Positions 48,666 through 58,970 of a DNA stretch of 64,000 nt are shown one piece after another. How positions within the stretch are numbered: position 1 is the first letter of the stretch; the number at the start of each line of letters is the position of its first letter. The DNA is from Cephalotus follicularis (taxonomy: Eukaryota > Streptophyta > Magnoliopsida > Oxalidales > Cephalotaceae), in contig BDDD01001648.1 of assembly GCA_001972305.1 (NCBI GenBank), positions 124,001-188,000 of the forward strand, written 5' to 3'. Position numbers and translations under genes: made by a program. Under the pieces are notes generated by a model. That model did no database searches and was not told the DNA's origin. It saw only the letters and a program-made list of their open reading frames with translations.

Positions 48666-51600
48666 AATTTGTGTTTGTAGGTGTGCTTGAAGGCATTATC
48701 CAAGAAGACACAATGGTACTTGGATAGTGGATGCTCCAAGCATATGACGGGCGACAAGAGTCTATTCGTCAAATATGAACCAAAGGAAAGAGGAGAAGTA
48801 ACATTCGGAGATAATGCAAAAGGAAAAATCAAAGGTGTTGGCTCCATAGGTAACCTTAAAACTTCCATTCATAATGTGTTATTTGTTGATGAAGTCAAGC
48901 ACAATCTATTGAGCATAAGTCAATTATGTGATAAGGATTGTAGAGTCGTTTTTGAAAAGGACTTATGCAAAGTGATAAATATATATGATGATCAAGTAAA
49001 GTTTATTGGACATAGACATGGAAATGTATATGTAGTAGATATAGATGACTTAGTTAACATTAAATGTTTGGTTTCCATGAATGATGATAGTTGGCTATGG
49101 CATAGAAGATTAGGTCATGTAGGTATGTCAACCATTTCAAAGCTTTTGAAACATGAGCTAGTTAAAGGACTTCCTAAGATTAGTTTTGAAAAGGATAGAG
49201 TTTGTGATGCATGCCAATATGGTAAACAAACTAGAGGCTCTTTTCAAAGCAAGAACATTGTATCTACAACTAGGCCTTTGCAACTTTTACATCTAGATTT
49301 ATTTGGACCAATAGATGTTAGAAGCCTAGGTGGAAAATCATATGCCTTGGTCATTGTAGACGATTATTCAATATATACATGGACTATTTTCCTAGCCCAC
49401 AAAAGTGAATCGTTTAAAGAATTTTCAAATTTTTGCAAAACCGTTCAAAATGAAAAAGACACTTCAATTTCTAAAATTAGAAGTAATGATGGAAAAGAAT
49501 TTGAAAATTATTTGTTTGAAGATTTTTGTAACGAAAATGGTTTTATACATGAGTTCTCCACTCCTAGAACACCTCAACAAAATGGGGTTGTTGAAAGGAA
49601 AAATAGAACTCTACAAGAAATGTGTAGAAAACTTTTAAACGAAAATAATTCACGGAAATACTTTTAGGCCGAAGCAATAAATACTTCATGTTATATCCTA
49701 AATCGTATATCAATTAGGCCAATTCTCAAAAAGACTCCATATGAGTTATGGAGGGGGAGAAAGCCTAACATTAGCTATTTTCATACCTTCGGATGCAAGT
49801 GCTTTATCCACAATAATGGAAAAGAGCATCTTGGTAAATTCGACTCCAAAGTCGACGAAGGCATATTTCTTGGTTATTCTTCTCATAGTAGGGCTTATAG
49901 ATGCTTTAATAAAAGAACCTTACTTGTTGAAGAATCCATGCATGTTGTTTTTGATGAATCTAACCCTAAACTTCCAAAAGAAGTTATTGTTGATGATTAT
50001 GTAGATTTCTTTGAAAATGGTGTTAGCAAGATTAATCTAGATGACGCCAAAATGGAGGAGTCCACCATAGAAGAAACCCCTCAAGAAGACTATCAAGAAG
50101 CTCTTCATGACAAAACCTTGAAGGTGGTAAGAGGACATCCTCATGAAGCCATAATAGGTAACCCTAGAATAGGTGTTTCTACTAGATCTAGCATTAATCA
50201 TAATTACATTGCATTCTTATCTCAAATTCAGCCTAAAAATATAATTGAGGCCGAAAAAGATGAAAATTGGATCAATGCCATGCAAGAAGAATTGAATCAA
50301 TTTGAAAGGAGTAAAGTATGGAACCTTGTACCTAGACCTAGTAACCAAATTATAATAGGTACAAAATGGGTTTATAGGAACAAGGTAGATGACCAAGGTA
50401 TTGTTATTAGAAACAAAGCTAGACTAGTTGCTAAGGGATATTCCCAAGAAGAGGGAATCGACTTTGATGAGTCGTATGCACCTGTAGCTAGATTAGAATC
50501 CATACGCATGTTGCTTGCATATGCTTCTTTTAAGGATTTTACTCTTTTTCAAATGGATGTAAAAAGTGCTTTCTTAAATGGGTTAATAAAGGAGGAAGTG
50601 TATGTGGAACAACCTCCCGGGTTTGAAAACCCTCATTTTCCCAACCATGTTTTTAAGCTTTCGAAGGCTCTATATGGCCTAAAACAAGCTCCAAGAGCTT
50701 GGTATGAAAAGCAAAGTGGTTATCTACTTGAAAATGGTTTTAAAAGAGGGACTATTGACATTACCCTTTTTACAAAAACTGTCAATGATGAAATTTTAAT
50801 TGTTCAAGTGTATGTAGATGATATTATTTTCGGTTCTACTCACAAGAACTTGTGCAAGAGTTTTGCTAAGATCATGCAGGTAGAATTTGAAACGAGCATG
50901 ATGGGTGAGCTCAATTACTTCCTTGGACTTCAAGTCAAACAATTGGAGGAAGGTATTGTCACACCCCGTTATTTCCATTCACGTATAATGGACAAGCATA
51001 TGTGGTGATATCAGAAATAAGCATATATAATATTCCAGCACAATTCATAAATAAATTTGCGGAAGCATTCGATAAGCCAAAAAATAAATACAAGCCGTCT
51101 GCACGCATCCCATACTACGTGCGAGTAAACCAACAATTATCCTTACACAAAAGGAAATACAACACTAACACGGGATGTGATCCGTTCGATTACAATGCAA
51201 TACACATAAGTAAATAAAAACCTTAAATAGACAATAAAAGCTCTCCAAGATTCAGCGGCAATCTCCAAGGTCTTTGCTTAATATGAAATTGTAGGGGTTA
51301 GCCGTTGTCCTCACTTGGCTAAGTAGGAAGATAATGTATGATAAGGAATATATGAATGCAACAGGTATGACAGTTTATATCAAAATAACATTTAAATGAG
51401 CCAATATATAAGCAATCATGCCAAGTGGCCATAAACAATCCATATGCAAGAATACCGCACAAGGGTACAATCAATTCATCCATCACTTGGGCGTCACATG
51501 TCGCTAACTCCTAGCACCAACTGTGAACCACCTATCTATGACCCTACGCTCCGAGGATGATAGATAAGGTAACACTTACTACCGGCGTTGGCGGGTAGTT

Positions 51601-52187
51601 TAACAATCAATCTCTGTATTGCATAACACTTGGGAGATACTCTGGCCAACTCCTGGCACCTAGAATCACATTCCGTAGTCAGTGACATCCTCCGTCACTC
51701 AACCACGGCAATCATAGACAAACAATAAAAGCATTTCAATAATAATATTACATATATCGGCAATATGCAATAGAAAAGTAGTTTTCTTTAGAAACTATGA
51801 CAAGTCAATTATCGTATAATTATTCACTTGAAAATGATAGTTGATATCATGATTTGGGTACATAGCCCATAATTGGTTTCAATTGTTGAAATTCAAGTAT
51901 TAGTGGTGTTAAATGACACCAAAACAGTTTATACTAATATGACAGTAGCATATTCAGTATCAATATCACAATCAGGAGCTCTTGTAAATAATAGTTTCCA
52001 TTTGAAAATGGTGTTTAACCACGAAATGTGCATATAACACATAGTTCGTTCGATCATTGCATTATAAGTTGTAGCGATGTTAAATAACATCAAACAGTGT
52101 ACACTATATGGTGGTAATATATACAATTCAGTAACGGTACCAAACAGTAGCAATTCAATCAATGTTATGCAATTTCTACCCAGAATA

Positions 52188-52296
52188 GTCGACTGCCATC
52201 AAGATTAGCCGACTGTTTTGGTTATGTAGTCGACTGCTATGCCCTGGCAGTCGACTGGATAGGTTGAGTAGTCGACTGGCAAGGGTGGCAGTCGAC
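52188..52296. repeat. GTCGAC-module array (J inner cluster)
   Basis: Cores start at 52188, 52208, 52229, 52250, 52271 and 52291, spaced 20, 21, 21, 21 and 20 bp. The second core is GCCGAC. All six keep CpG. Confidence 0.88.
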
Positions 52297-53302
52297 TGCC
52301 TCTGCCCAGAAAATGCAGGTAGTAGCAAGTCATGCACTTCCAATTCAATTTCCAATCAATTCAACACATGTAATCATGCAGAAAATAGACAAACACTATA
52401 TGCATACTATATCTTCCATAACATATCATTACCCCTACCTCAAATCGCTATCCCAAGATCAATTGAGTTTGATCTTTCTCTTTGAGTTCCAAGTCACTTT
52501 TCACCAATCACTCTCGCAATTCCAGCAGAATCAATCTATGCATGTTTGTTTATGAATACATGCATCAGTACTAGTAAGTTTCAATAATTCTAACAGTGGT
52601 TAATCATTAATACATTTAAGTCTTAACTTTCCTTTTCCAATTTCCCTTTGAATTCCATGTCAAGTACCATTCAATCTAAGATTCATTGATCTTAAGTTGT
52701 TTTGACAGAAGATGTATAATACTTAAGAAACCAGTGACCATATATCCTAACATTAACAACAACTATAATCCATTCTAGAGGTTATAGTCACCAATTCCAC
52801 TTGATTCAATCACTACTTTTCCATTTCAATTCAAAAGGTTGTTAATTCTAATCCATTAACAGGAGATATTAACATTCCTAGTCATATTATCATCATATCA
52901 ACAGAGAATTCAGATTGAGAACTTACCAAGAGACCAAAGCTTCCAAGTCCTCTTTTGAGCTCTCTAATTCATCCAACGCAAGCTCCAATGATCCCTCTCT
53001 TCACTTAGTGTTTTTCTAACATTCATATCATAATACAACAGCTGATATAAGTCTCAAGGACTTCTGAATTCGTCAGATTCCTTCTAAGTCACATGCACTC
53101 ACATTTCACTCTTTCTTTCCATCACATGCATCCCTCTCTTCACTTTTCTTTCATTAATTATGAATTTATAGGTTGTAGATCTACAGAGAACATGCAAACA
53201 TTCACTTTTGCATGTTCTAGCAGATGGGCAAACGCATGTGCCTCATACCCATCTGTCATTCTTGTCCCTGCACATGCCAGGAACCTATCCTGGGCAATTC
53301 CA

Positions 53303-53378
53303 GTTGACTGGCTATAGTGGGCAGTCGACTGCCTTCATCACGTGGCAAACAGTCGACTGTTGCCCTGTGACAGTCGGC
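53303..53378. repeat. GTCGAC-module array (J outer cluster)
   Basis: Cores start at 53303 (decayed to GTTGAC), 53324, 53352 and 53373, spaced 21, 28 and 21 bp. Confidence 0.8.
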
Positions 53379-54731
53379 TGTTTGGGCTGATTTAGGGTTT
53401 CCTAATCTTTGATACTTCTCCAATTGCACACCCATTCATCCCAAGCATTTACCAATCATAGAAATCAATATAATTGGACAAATAACTCAATTAAAATGTA
53501 TATTTTATTTCAAAATTAGATCAATATACATTAATTGAAGTTATGGTTATTACAGGTATCTTCATCAACCAATCGAAGTATGTCAAGGACTTACTCAAAA
53601 GATTCGGGATGGAGAATGCCAAAAAGAGCAAGACACCCATGAGCACGACTACAAAGCTTGATAAGGATTAGCAAGGTAAGTCCATCGATCAAAAATTGTA
53701 TAGAAGTATGATAGGATCGTTGCTTTATATAACGGCAAGTAGGCCGGATATCTTGTTTAGTGTATGCTTGTGTGCTAGATTTCAAGCATGTCCAAAAGAA
53801 TCTCATTTGCATGCCGTAAAACGTATCTTTAAGTATTTAGCATATACACCGTCCTTAGGATTATGGTATCCTAGGAAATCATCCTTTGACCTACACACTT
53901 ACTCCGATGCCGATTTCGGAGGATATAAGGCAGATATAAAGAGCACAAGTGGCACATGTCAATTTTTAGGCAATATGCTCATTTCTTGGTTTAGCAAGAA
54001 ATAAAATTCGGTAGCTCTTTCAACTACCAAAGCCGAATATATTGCCGCAGGCAGTTGTTGCACACAAATCATGTGGATGAAGCAACAACTCCTTCACTAT
54101 GGGTTTAACTTTGTGAAAGTGCCAATTAGGTGTGATAACACTGTGCCATATGCTTAGGGAAAAACCCAATTCATCACTCTAGAACTAAGCACATTGACAT
54201 AAGATATCACTTCATTAAAGATCACATAGAAAAGGGTGATATCAAATTAGTTTTCATCCCGACCCAAGAACAAGTGGCGGACATTTTCACCAAACCATTA
54301 GATGAACAAACCTTTTCAAAATTTAGATTAGAATTAGGTTTGTGTAAAATTGAGTGATTAACATGTTTCTATGATTGTTATGAATATGTATGCTTGCTCA
54401 AAATGCTTGTTTTCTCATTTATACATCATTTGCATTCATTCTCGCACATTTACGAAAAAACTGCAGAAAAACAGAGCAAAGCGCCGACTGTTGCTTTTAA
54501 AGCGTCAGCGCTTTAAAGCAAAATTAGGGTTCGAAATTGGGGAAATTGGTCTAAGCGCCGACGCTTAACCCCAAACTGTCGACGCTTCAGTCGCGTTTAA
54601 GTTAGAAAGCGCCGTCTGCCACGCATTTTCACACACAAATACAAACCCTAACTTCACTCCGACGATTTTCTGGGCGATTCTTGACGAAAATCACTCGAAA
54701 AACTCAGACCAACCTTCATACAACCTCAATC

Positions 54732-55799
54732 ATGCCTAGAACTAAGAATGTTGAAGAAGGACAAAGCTCCAAAGCAAAGAAGAAAACTGTTGGGAAAAGG
54801 GGCAAGGGGACAGCCACTACATCAGCCACACCTGAGGTGATTCCAACTCTACCTAGGTACCCAGAAGCTTATTTCAATAGAAAAATACTTGTAGGCAAAG
54901 TATTAGACTTTGATTTTTTTCTCTAGAGAAGGGTTTCCCATTGTGGAATGGATTAGGTTTCAAGGTTTAGAAACTTTTTTCTCTCTAAATTTGCCTAGCT
55001 ATCCCGAACTCATGAAAGAGTTCTATGTGCATATACGAGGTAGCTCAATGGATAGCTTAACCACTATGGTTAAAAGGAAGACTATTGACTTGGACCTAGA
55101 TAAACAAAACACTATCTTGAATGTACCGAACGTTGGTGCTAGGGGCTGGAACCAACGGACTTGGGTGGCTAGTCCCGATTTTGACCAACAAGACTGTGCG
55201 CGTGTGTTATTTGGTGAAAACGCTGATCATGTTCAGCGAATGTATACTAGGAACCTCCCCTTGGACTATAGATTCCTGCACCGTGCGGTATGTACGCACA
55301 TTCTACCAAAAGTCGGTGGGTTCGATGAGGTGACCCACATGGAAGCCTACACGATGTATCACATGATTACCGGACGAAAAATAAATGTTCTCTCCCTGAT
55401 GCTCAATCATTTGCATTCGATTCGTGACCGAGAGAATGCGAGACTAGGTTATTGCAATATAATAACCAAGATCCTCCATTTCTTCAACATCGACCTTACT
55501 GGAGAAGTACAACATGATCTCCAAAGTGCTGACAAGCTTGGGAAAGGAACCCTTGGGAGGATGGGGTTCAAAAAGCACAAGAGGACCGGTACATGGATTC
55601 CTAGGGAAGAGGACTCCAATCGGGTAGCGGAAGAGGAAGGTGAAGCTGAGATAGGGGAAGAAGCTGAAAACATACCTCTGCAGATCGAACCACAAGCTGA
55701 ACCAATCCCGGATGTCCATCTTCCAAGAAATAGGCTAGATGAGATGTTTGATGCTATCAAAGGCATACAGCAAAATATTGCGGAAATGAAGATGAGTAT
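54732..55799 (+). pseudogene. Element I: extra ORF downstream of pol (plant transposon-protein-like), cut by K
   Basis: After pol ends (54358) a further coding region lies before the expected 3' LTR. It starts MPRTKNVEEGQSSKAKKK (ATG 54732) and shifts frame at a run of seven T near 54914-54920. It then runs open for about 290 codons (FPIVEWIRFQGLETFFSLNL, YPELMKEFYVHIRG, later HMEAYTMYHMITGRKINVLSL) and ends in an acidic, proline-rich tail where K interrupts it at 55799. The middle resembles the plant-specific domain annotated in databases as putative plant transposon protein; I recognise the pattern but cannot search. Sireviruses often carry an additional, sometimes called envelope-like, ORF here. 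I see no signal peptide or clear membrane segment, so an envelope role is not supported. Confidence 0.7.
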
Positions 55800-57320
55800 T
55801 GTAACGCCCGGTATTTTCCTGAGTGTAATATTTTGACTTATGATGTAATCATAAACTTGAGTTATAAGAATGTTGAAATTCCAATTCAAAAGGGGGTCCC
55901 TAAATCCAAATATTGGTTAAGGAAGGAAGTGTGTATATCAAAGCTTGAAACGACACTGTTTTGGCACAAAGACATCGACGTCTTTGGAAAGACGTCGACG
56001 CCTTTAGGGAGTGAGGTACACGTGAATGAACGTCGACCTTGAGAGAAGGCATCGACACCTTCTTACAAAAATGGAAAAGACATCGACGTCTAAGGAAAGA
56101 CGTCGACGCCTTTGTAATGAATGGCTATCACGTTCTTCGTCGGCAGAGTAACATGCAAGGGGGATTTTTATGGGGCTTTTCCAAATGCCTTTTCAAGTGC
56201 ATTGTGACGTGTTAATCACAATGGTGTGTTGCCTGGCATGTTCTGAAACCTGCCTCACATGGAACATGCAAGGAATATACAGCCTAGCATGCAACCTGCA
56301 AAAAGGAAGATTAGAAAACAAAAAGAAATGCAGAAACCTAGAAAGTGGGAGAGATCTCGGGGGTGGCCTGTTAAATGCAAGAAGAAGGGTGTTTGGGGGA
56401 GCCATCTGCATATGAATAACCCTCCCCACTTCTCTCTCTCGTTTTAAAACACCAGAAGAAAGAAAAGAAAGGAAACCAGTGAGTGTGAGAGTCACCATTA
56501 TTGAGCTTGCTTGGAGCTTGAGGTTTGAGCTCGTGGGTAGTAGTTGCTAAGGGATCTTGGAGCTACTGGTAGCCAGAACTTGGGGACTTAAAGAGGTGGA
56601 CTTTCGGTTCCTAACTTCGAACAATAAGGTAGGGGAAAGTGATGGATTTATGCATGCATTTTGGGTTCTAAGTAAATGAATAACATGGTGAATTGCATGT
56701 TACTGGTTCAATTGTGATTCTGGACTTGTTGTAGTGTTACGGTGATACACTGAGTTGATTGTGCATGTACTATTACATGAATGCGTGAATCTGTTGCGTA
56801 AAGGATGGATTTGTTAAATGGCTTGGTGTGCTAAATCGTGGAAAACACGTTCTGTGTTGTAAAGACATCGACGTCTTTGTAAAGACATCGATGCCTTTTC
56901 TAGGAAATTATAGTACTGTGATGTTCATTTCAGATGGCCTTTTAGCCACTTGGAATCGCTTGTTTAGATTCGAATTGATGTTCTGGTTAAGCTATTGTTA
57001 ACCGGTAGCATGCCTTACACTTTTATAGTGGGGTATTCGTTTATATGAGGGATTAAAAGGTTGGATTTTACCCTTTAGAATCAAAGCTCGCGAACTGATA
57101 CTCTCTGGTATGAAAAAGACATCGACGTCTTTGTAAAACGATTATCGGGCATCACGTAGTATGGGATGCGTGATGTGTTTTTATATTCGGCTCGTTAAGT
57201 TATTGCTTCCGCTATCGAAGGTTTTTAATTATTGGTATTTTGCTTGAGCTGGATTATCCTGTGTTGATTGCCTTACCACTTTATATGTTGTCTTATACGT
57301 ATGGAAGACGGGGTGTGACA
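55800..57320 (+). mobile_element. Element K (Ty3/gypsy, Tekay/Del-like): 5' LTR
   Basis: The LTR is 1,521 bp, starting TGTAACGCCCGG and ending CGGGGTGTGACA at 57309-57320. The left flank AGTAT (55795-55799) should recur after the 3' LTR. Modules ACATCGACGTC and ACGTCGACGCC occur in pairs 20 bp apart (55974/55994, 56082/56102) and singly elsewhere. Compared with the sequence at 63330-64000, this LTR has an internal deletion after TTTGTAAAA at about 57137. It differs from the 3' LTR by only a handful of bases. Confidence 0.92.
55974..56107. repeat. GTCGAC-type module pairs (K 5' LTR)
   Basis: Cores start at 55974, 55994, 56032, 56051, 56082 and 56102, making three pairs 19-20 bp apart. Cores alternate between ATCGAC and GTCGAC with AAGAC- and GCCTTT flanks. 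Confidence 0.8.
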
Positions 57321-57324
57321 ACAG

Positions 57325-57336
57325 TGGTATCAGAGC
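57325..57336 (+). promoter_or_regulatory. Primer-binding site of K (initiator tRNA-Met)
   Basis: TGGTATCAGAGC, an exact match to the plant consensus, lies 4 bases after the LTR. Confidence 0.93.
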
Positions 57337-57425
57337 ATATTCCATATATGCTAAGCTGGGATAAGTTTCTCAGAAATTAAGTAAATTGTTTCCTAATGAT
57401 TTTGTCATTACTTATAGGGAACAGA

Positions 57426-58560
57426 ATGGATCGAAGGAGAGGCAGACATGGAAGGCGTGGAGCTGACGAGGTGAACGATGCCCCGCCTGTTCAGGAGAAT
57501 GCCCCGGAGGTGAATGTCCCTCCAATACACGATGAGAGGAGTAACTTTGAGCGCATGGCAGATCTCTTCCAACAGCAGATCCAAGCCAATGCTGTACACA
57601 TGGAACAGATGAGACCGATGTATGAGGCTACTCAAGCCCGACAGTGTGTTCCAAAAATCAATCACGTTGGTGATTTTGGCAGAGACCTGGAGCGGTTTAT
57701 GAGACAGAATCCTCCTACATTCCTGGGAGAGTTGGATGCCAATGTAGCTAAGCGATGGATGAGAGACATGGAAAGGATATTTGACGCCTTGAGATGTACC
57801 GATGAACAGAAGATTACCTTTTGCTGTGTACCGCCTATGGGGTGAAGCTACTCATTGGTGGGAGATGGTTGAAGCAAAGTGGGAATCTCGAAATCTGGAC
57901 AGAACTTGGGACCGATTTCAATCAGAGTTCTCAGCAGCTTATGTTCCACAAATGGAGCGAGACAGGAGAGAGACAGAATTGATGGAGTTACGTCAAGGTG
58001 ATATGACGGTAGCTCAATACCAGACCCGTTTTGTGGAGTTAGCTCGGCACACGCCCTATCTTGTAGAGGGTGAATCCAGAAAGATCCGAAGGTTTCTAAA
58101 AGGCCTTCGTCCTGATATCCGATCTAAGTTATTACTGTTGCAGCTAACATCTTTTGTAGATATTGCTGAGAGAGCTAGAATTCTGGAGGCTGATGCAAAT
58201 GACAGAAGGATTGAGCGATCTCGTACTCAATCGAGACCAGCTTCTTCGAGATGGCAAAACAGTGGTTCTCCGAACAAGTCGTCGAAGAACAAATCTGGGC
58301 AAACTGCCACTTTGGGGACTCCTAGTCAGGGGAGTAATGCGGGAACCGGAGCTTGTCACCACTGTGGTCGGAAGGGCCACTTGCAGAAGGATTGTTGGAA
58401 ATTGAACGGGCTATGTTTAAGGTGTGGAGCGTCTGGTCATTCGGTGAAGGACTGCCCGAAGGCTGCAGCGCCTACTGGTCCGGGGAGCAGCAGTGGCGCA
58501 GCTGCGGGACCATCGCAGAGGAGAGATAACGGCAAGGGCATCGCAAAATGTAGAATTTTT
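57426..58560 (+). pseudogene. Element K gag (one frameshift)
   Basis: The ATG at 57426 gives MDRRRGRHGRRGADEVN, then FERMADLFQQQIQAN and FGRDLERFMRQNPPTFLGELDA. The frame then shifts at a short T run near 57819-57822, where one extra T is present relative to the B copy. The second part continues VYRLWGEATHWWEM, FSAAYVPQMERDRRETELMEL and IRRFLKGLRPDIRSKLL, and ends with two zinc knuckles, CHHCGRKGHLQKDC and CLRCGASGHSVKDC (about 58354-58458). Gag would coat the genomic RNA. Only one lesion separates it from an open frame, and it lies in a homopolymer, so a read error cannot be excluded. Confidence 0.9.
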
Positions 58561-58969
58561 GTACTTCCTCAGACTGAGGTTCCAGAGTCGACTTCCGTTG
58601 TTGGAGGTACTCTGTATATATATGGTTATTCTGCTAGAGTACTGATGGATTCAGGTGCATCACATTCATTTATATCTGCACGTTTTGCATCTTACTTAGA
58701 TGTCACCCCTACTGCTTGTCCTATACACTTGATGTGAGTACACCGACTGGGACTTCTATGTATACCAACTCGGTATATAGGAGTTGTAAGATGTCTATGG
58801 CAATCATTCCTCTATATGCAGATCTGATTGTACTGCCTATCCGTGATTTTGATGTAATATTGGGGATGGATTGGCTATCGGCGCACCGTGCTCGTATGGA
58901 TTGTTACCACAAGACTATGGATTTTCGTCTGCCCGACGGAACGACTTTTCAGTTTAAGGGAGACAAGGG
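58561..58969 (+). pseudogene. Element K protease (frameshifted)
   Basis: The aspartic protease domain continues the gag frame: VPESTSVVGGTLYIYGYSA, then VLMDSGASHSFIS with an intact D-S-G. A one-base loss near 58717 moves the frame before YTLDVSTPTGTSMY; the domain then runs on to LIVLPIRDFDVILGMDWLSAHRARMDC and FQFKGDK. It ends at the N at 58970, where the linker and reverse transcriptase should begin. Confidence 0.88.
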
Positions 58970-58970
58970 N
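58970..58970. other. Single ambiguous base (N) at a pol deletion breakpoint
   Basis: This is the only N in the window. Left of it lies the end of protease; right of it lies the end of reverse transcriptase ([15 protein letters not shown]). About 1 kb of coding is missing exactly here, so it may be a mis-joined or collapsed assembly gap and not a biological deletion. Confidence 0.9.

Larger units (their letters stand above)
50957..53554 (-). mobile_element. Solo LTR J (family A) with target duplication GGTAT
   Basis: The LTR is 2,598 bp. On the minus strand it starts TGTAATAACC at 53554 and ends CGGGGTGTGACA at 50957. GGTAT lies at 50952-50956 and 53555-53559. It sits inside the reverse transcriptase/RNase H coding of element I. 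Removing it and one GGTAT restores the reading frame, which confirms the boundaries. Both GTCGAC arrays are present. Confidence 0.95.
48681..54358 (+). pseudogene. Element I pol, split by solo LTR J
   Basis: The frame is the same as gag, after stops at 48663-48665 and 48678-48680. The protease has WYLDSGCSKHMTGD (catalytic D at 48723). The integrase has a zinc site (HRRLGH, CDACQYG) and the D-D-E core (LHLDLFGP, RSNDGKEF, NGVVERKNRT). A stop TAG at 49665-49667 replaces a tryptophan. Reverse transcriptase has [34 protein letters not shown] and the YVDD box at 50811-50822. J interrupts at 50957, and the frame resumes exactly after the duplicated GGTAT at 53560. RNase H follows (YSDADFGG, then a stop at 54002-54004, then STTKAEYIAAG). 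A frameshift near 54150 precedes VADIFTKPLDEQTF and the end at 54358. It is well preserved and was probably intact until recently. Confidence 0.92.

Noticed and set aside
54732-55799. Calling the extra ORF of I an envelope protein
   Set aside because: No signal peptide, transmembrane helix or cleavage site is visible. Position alone is not enough.
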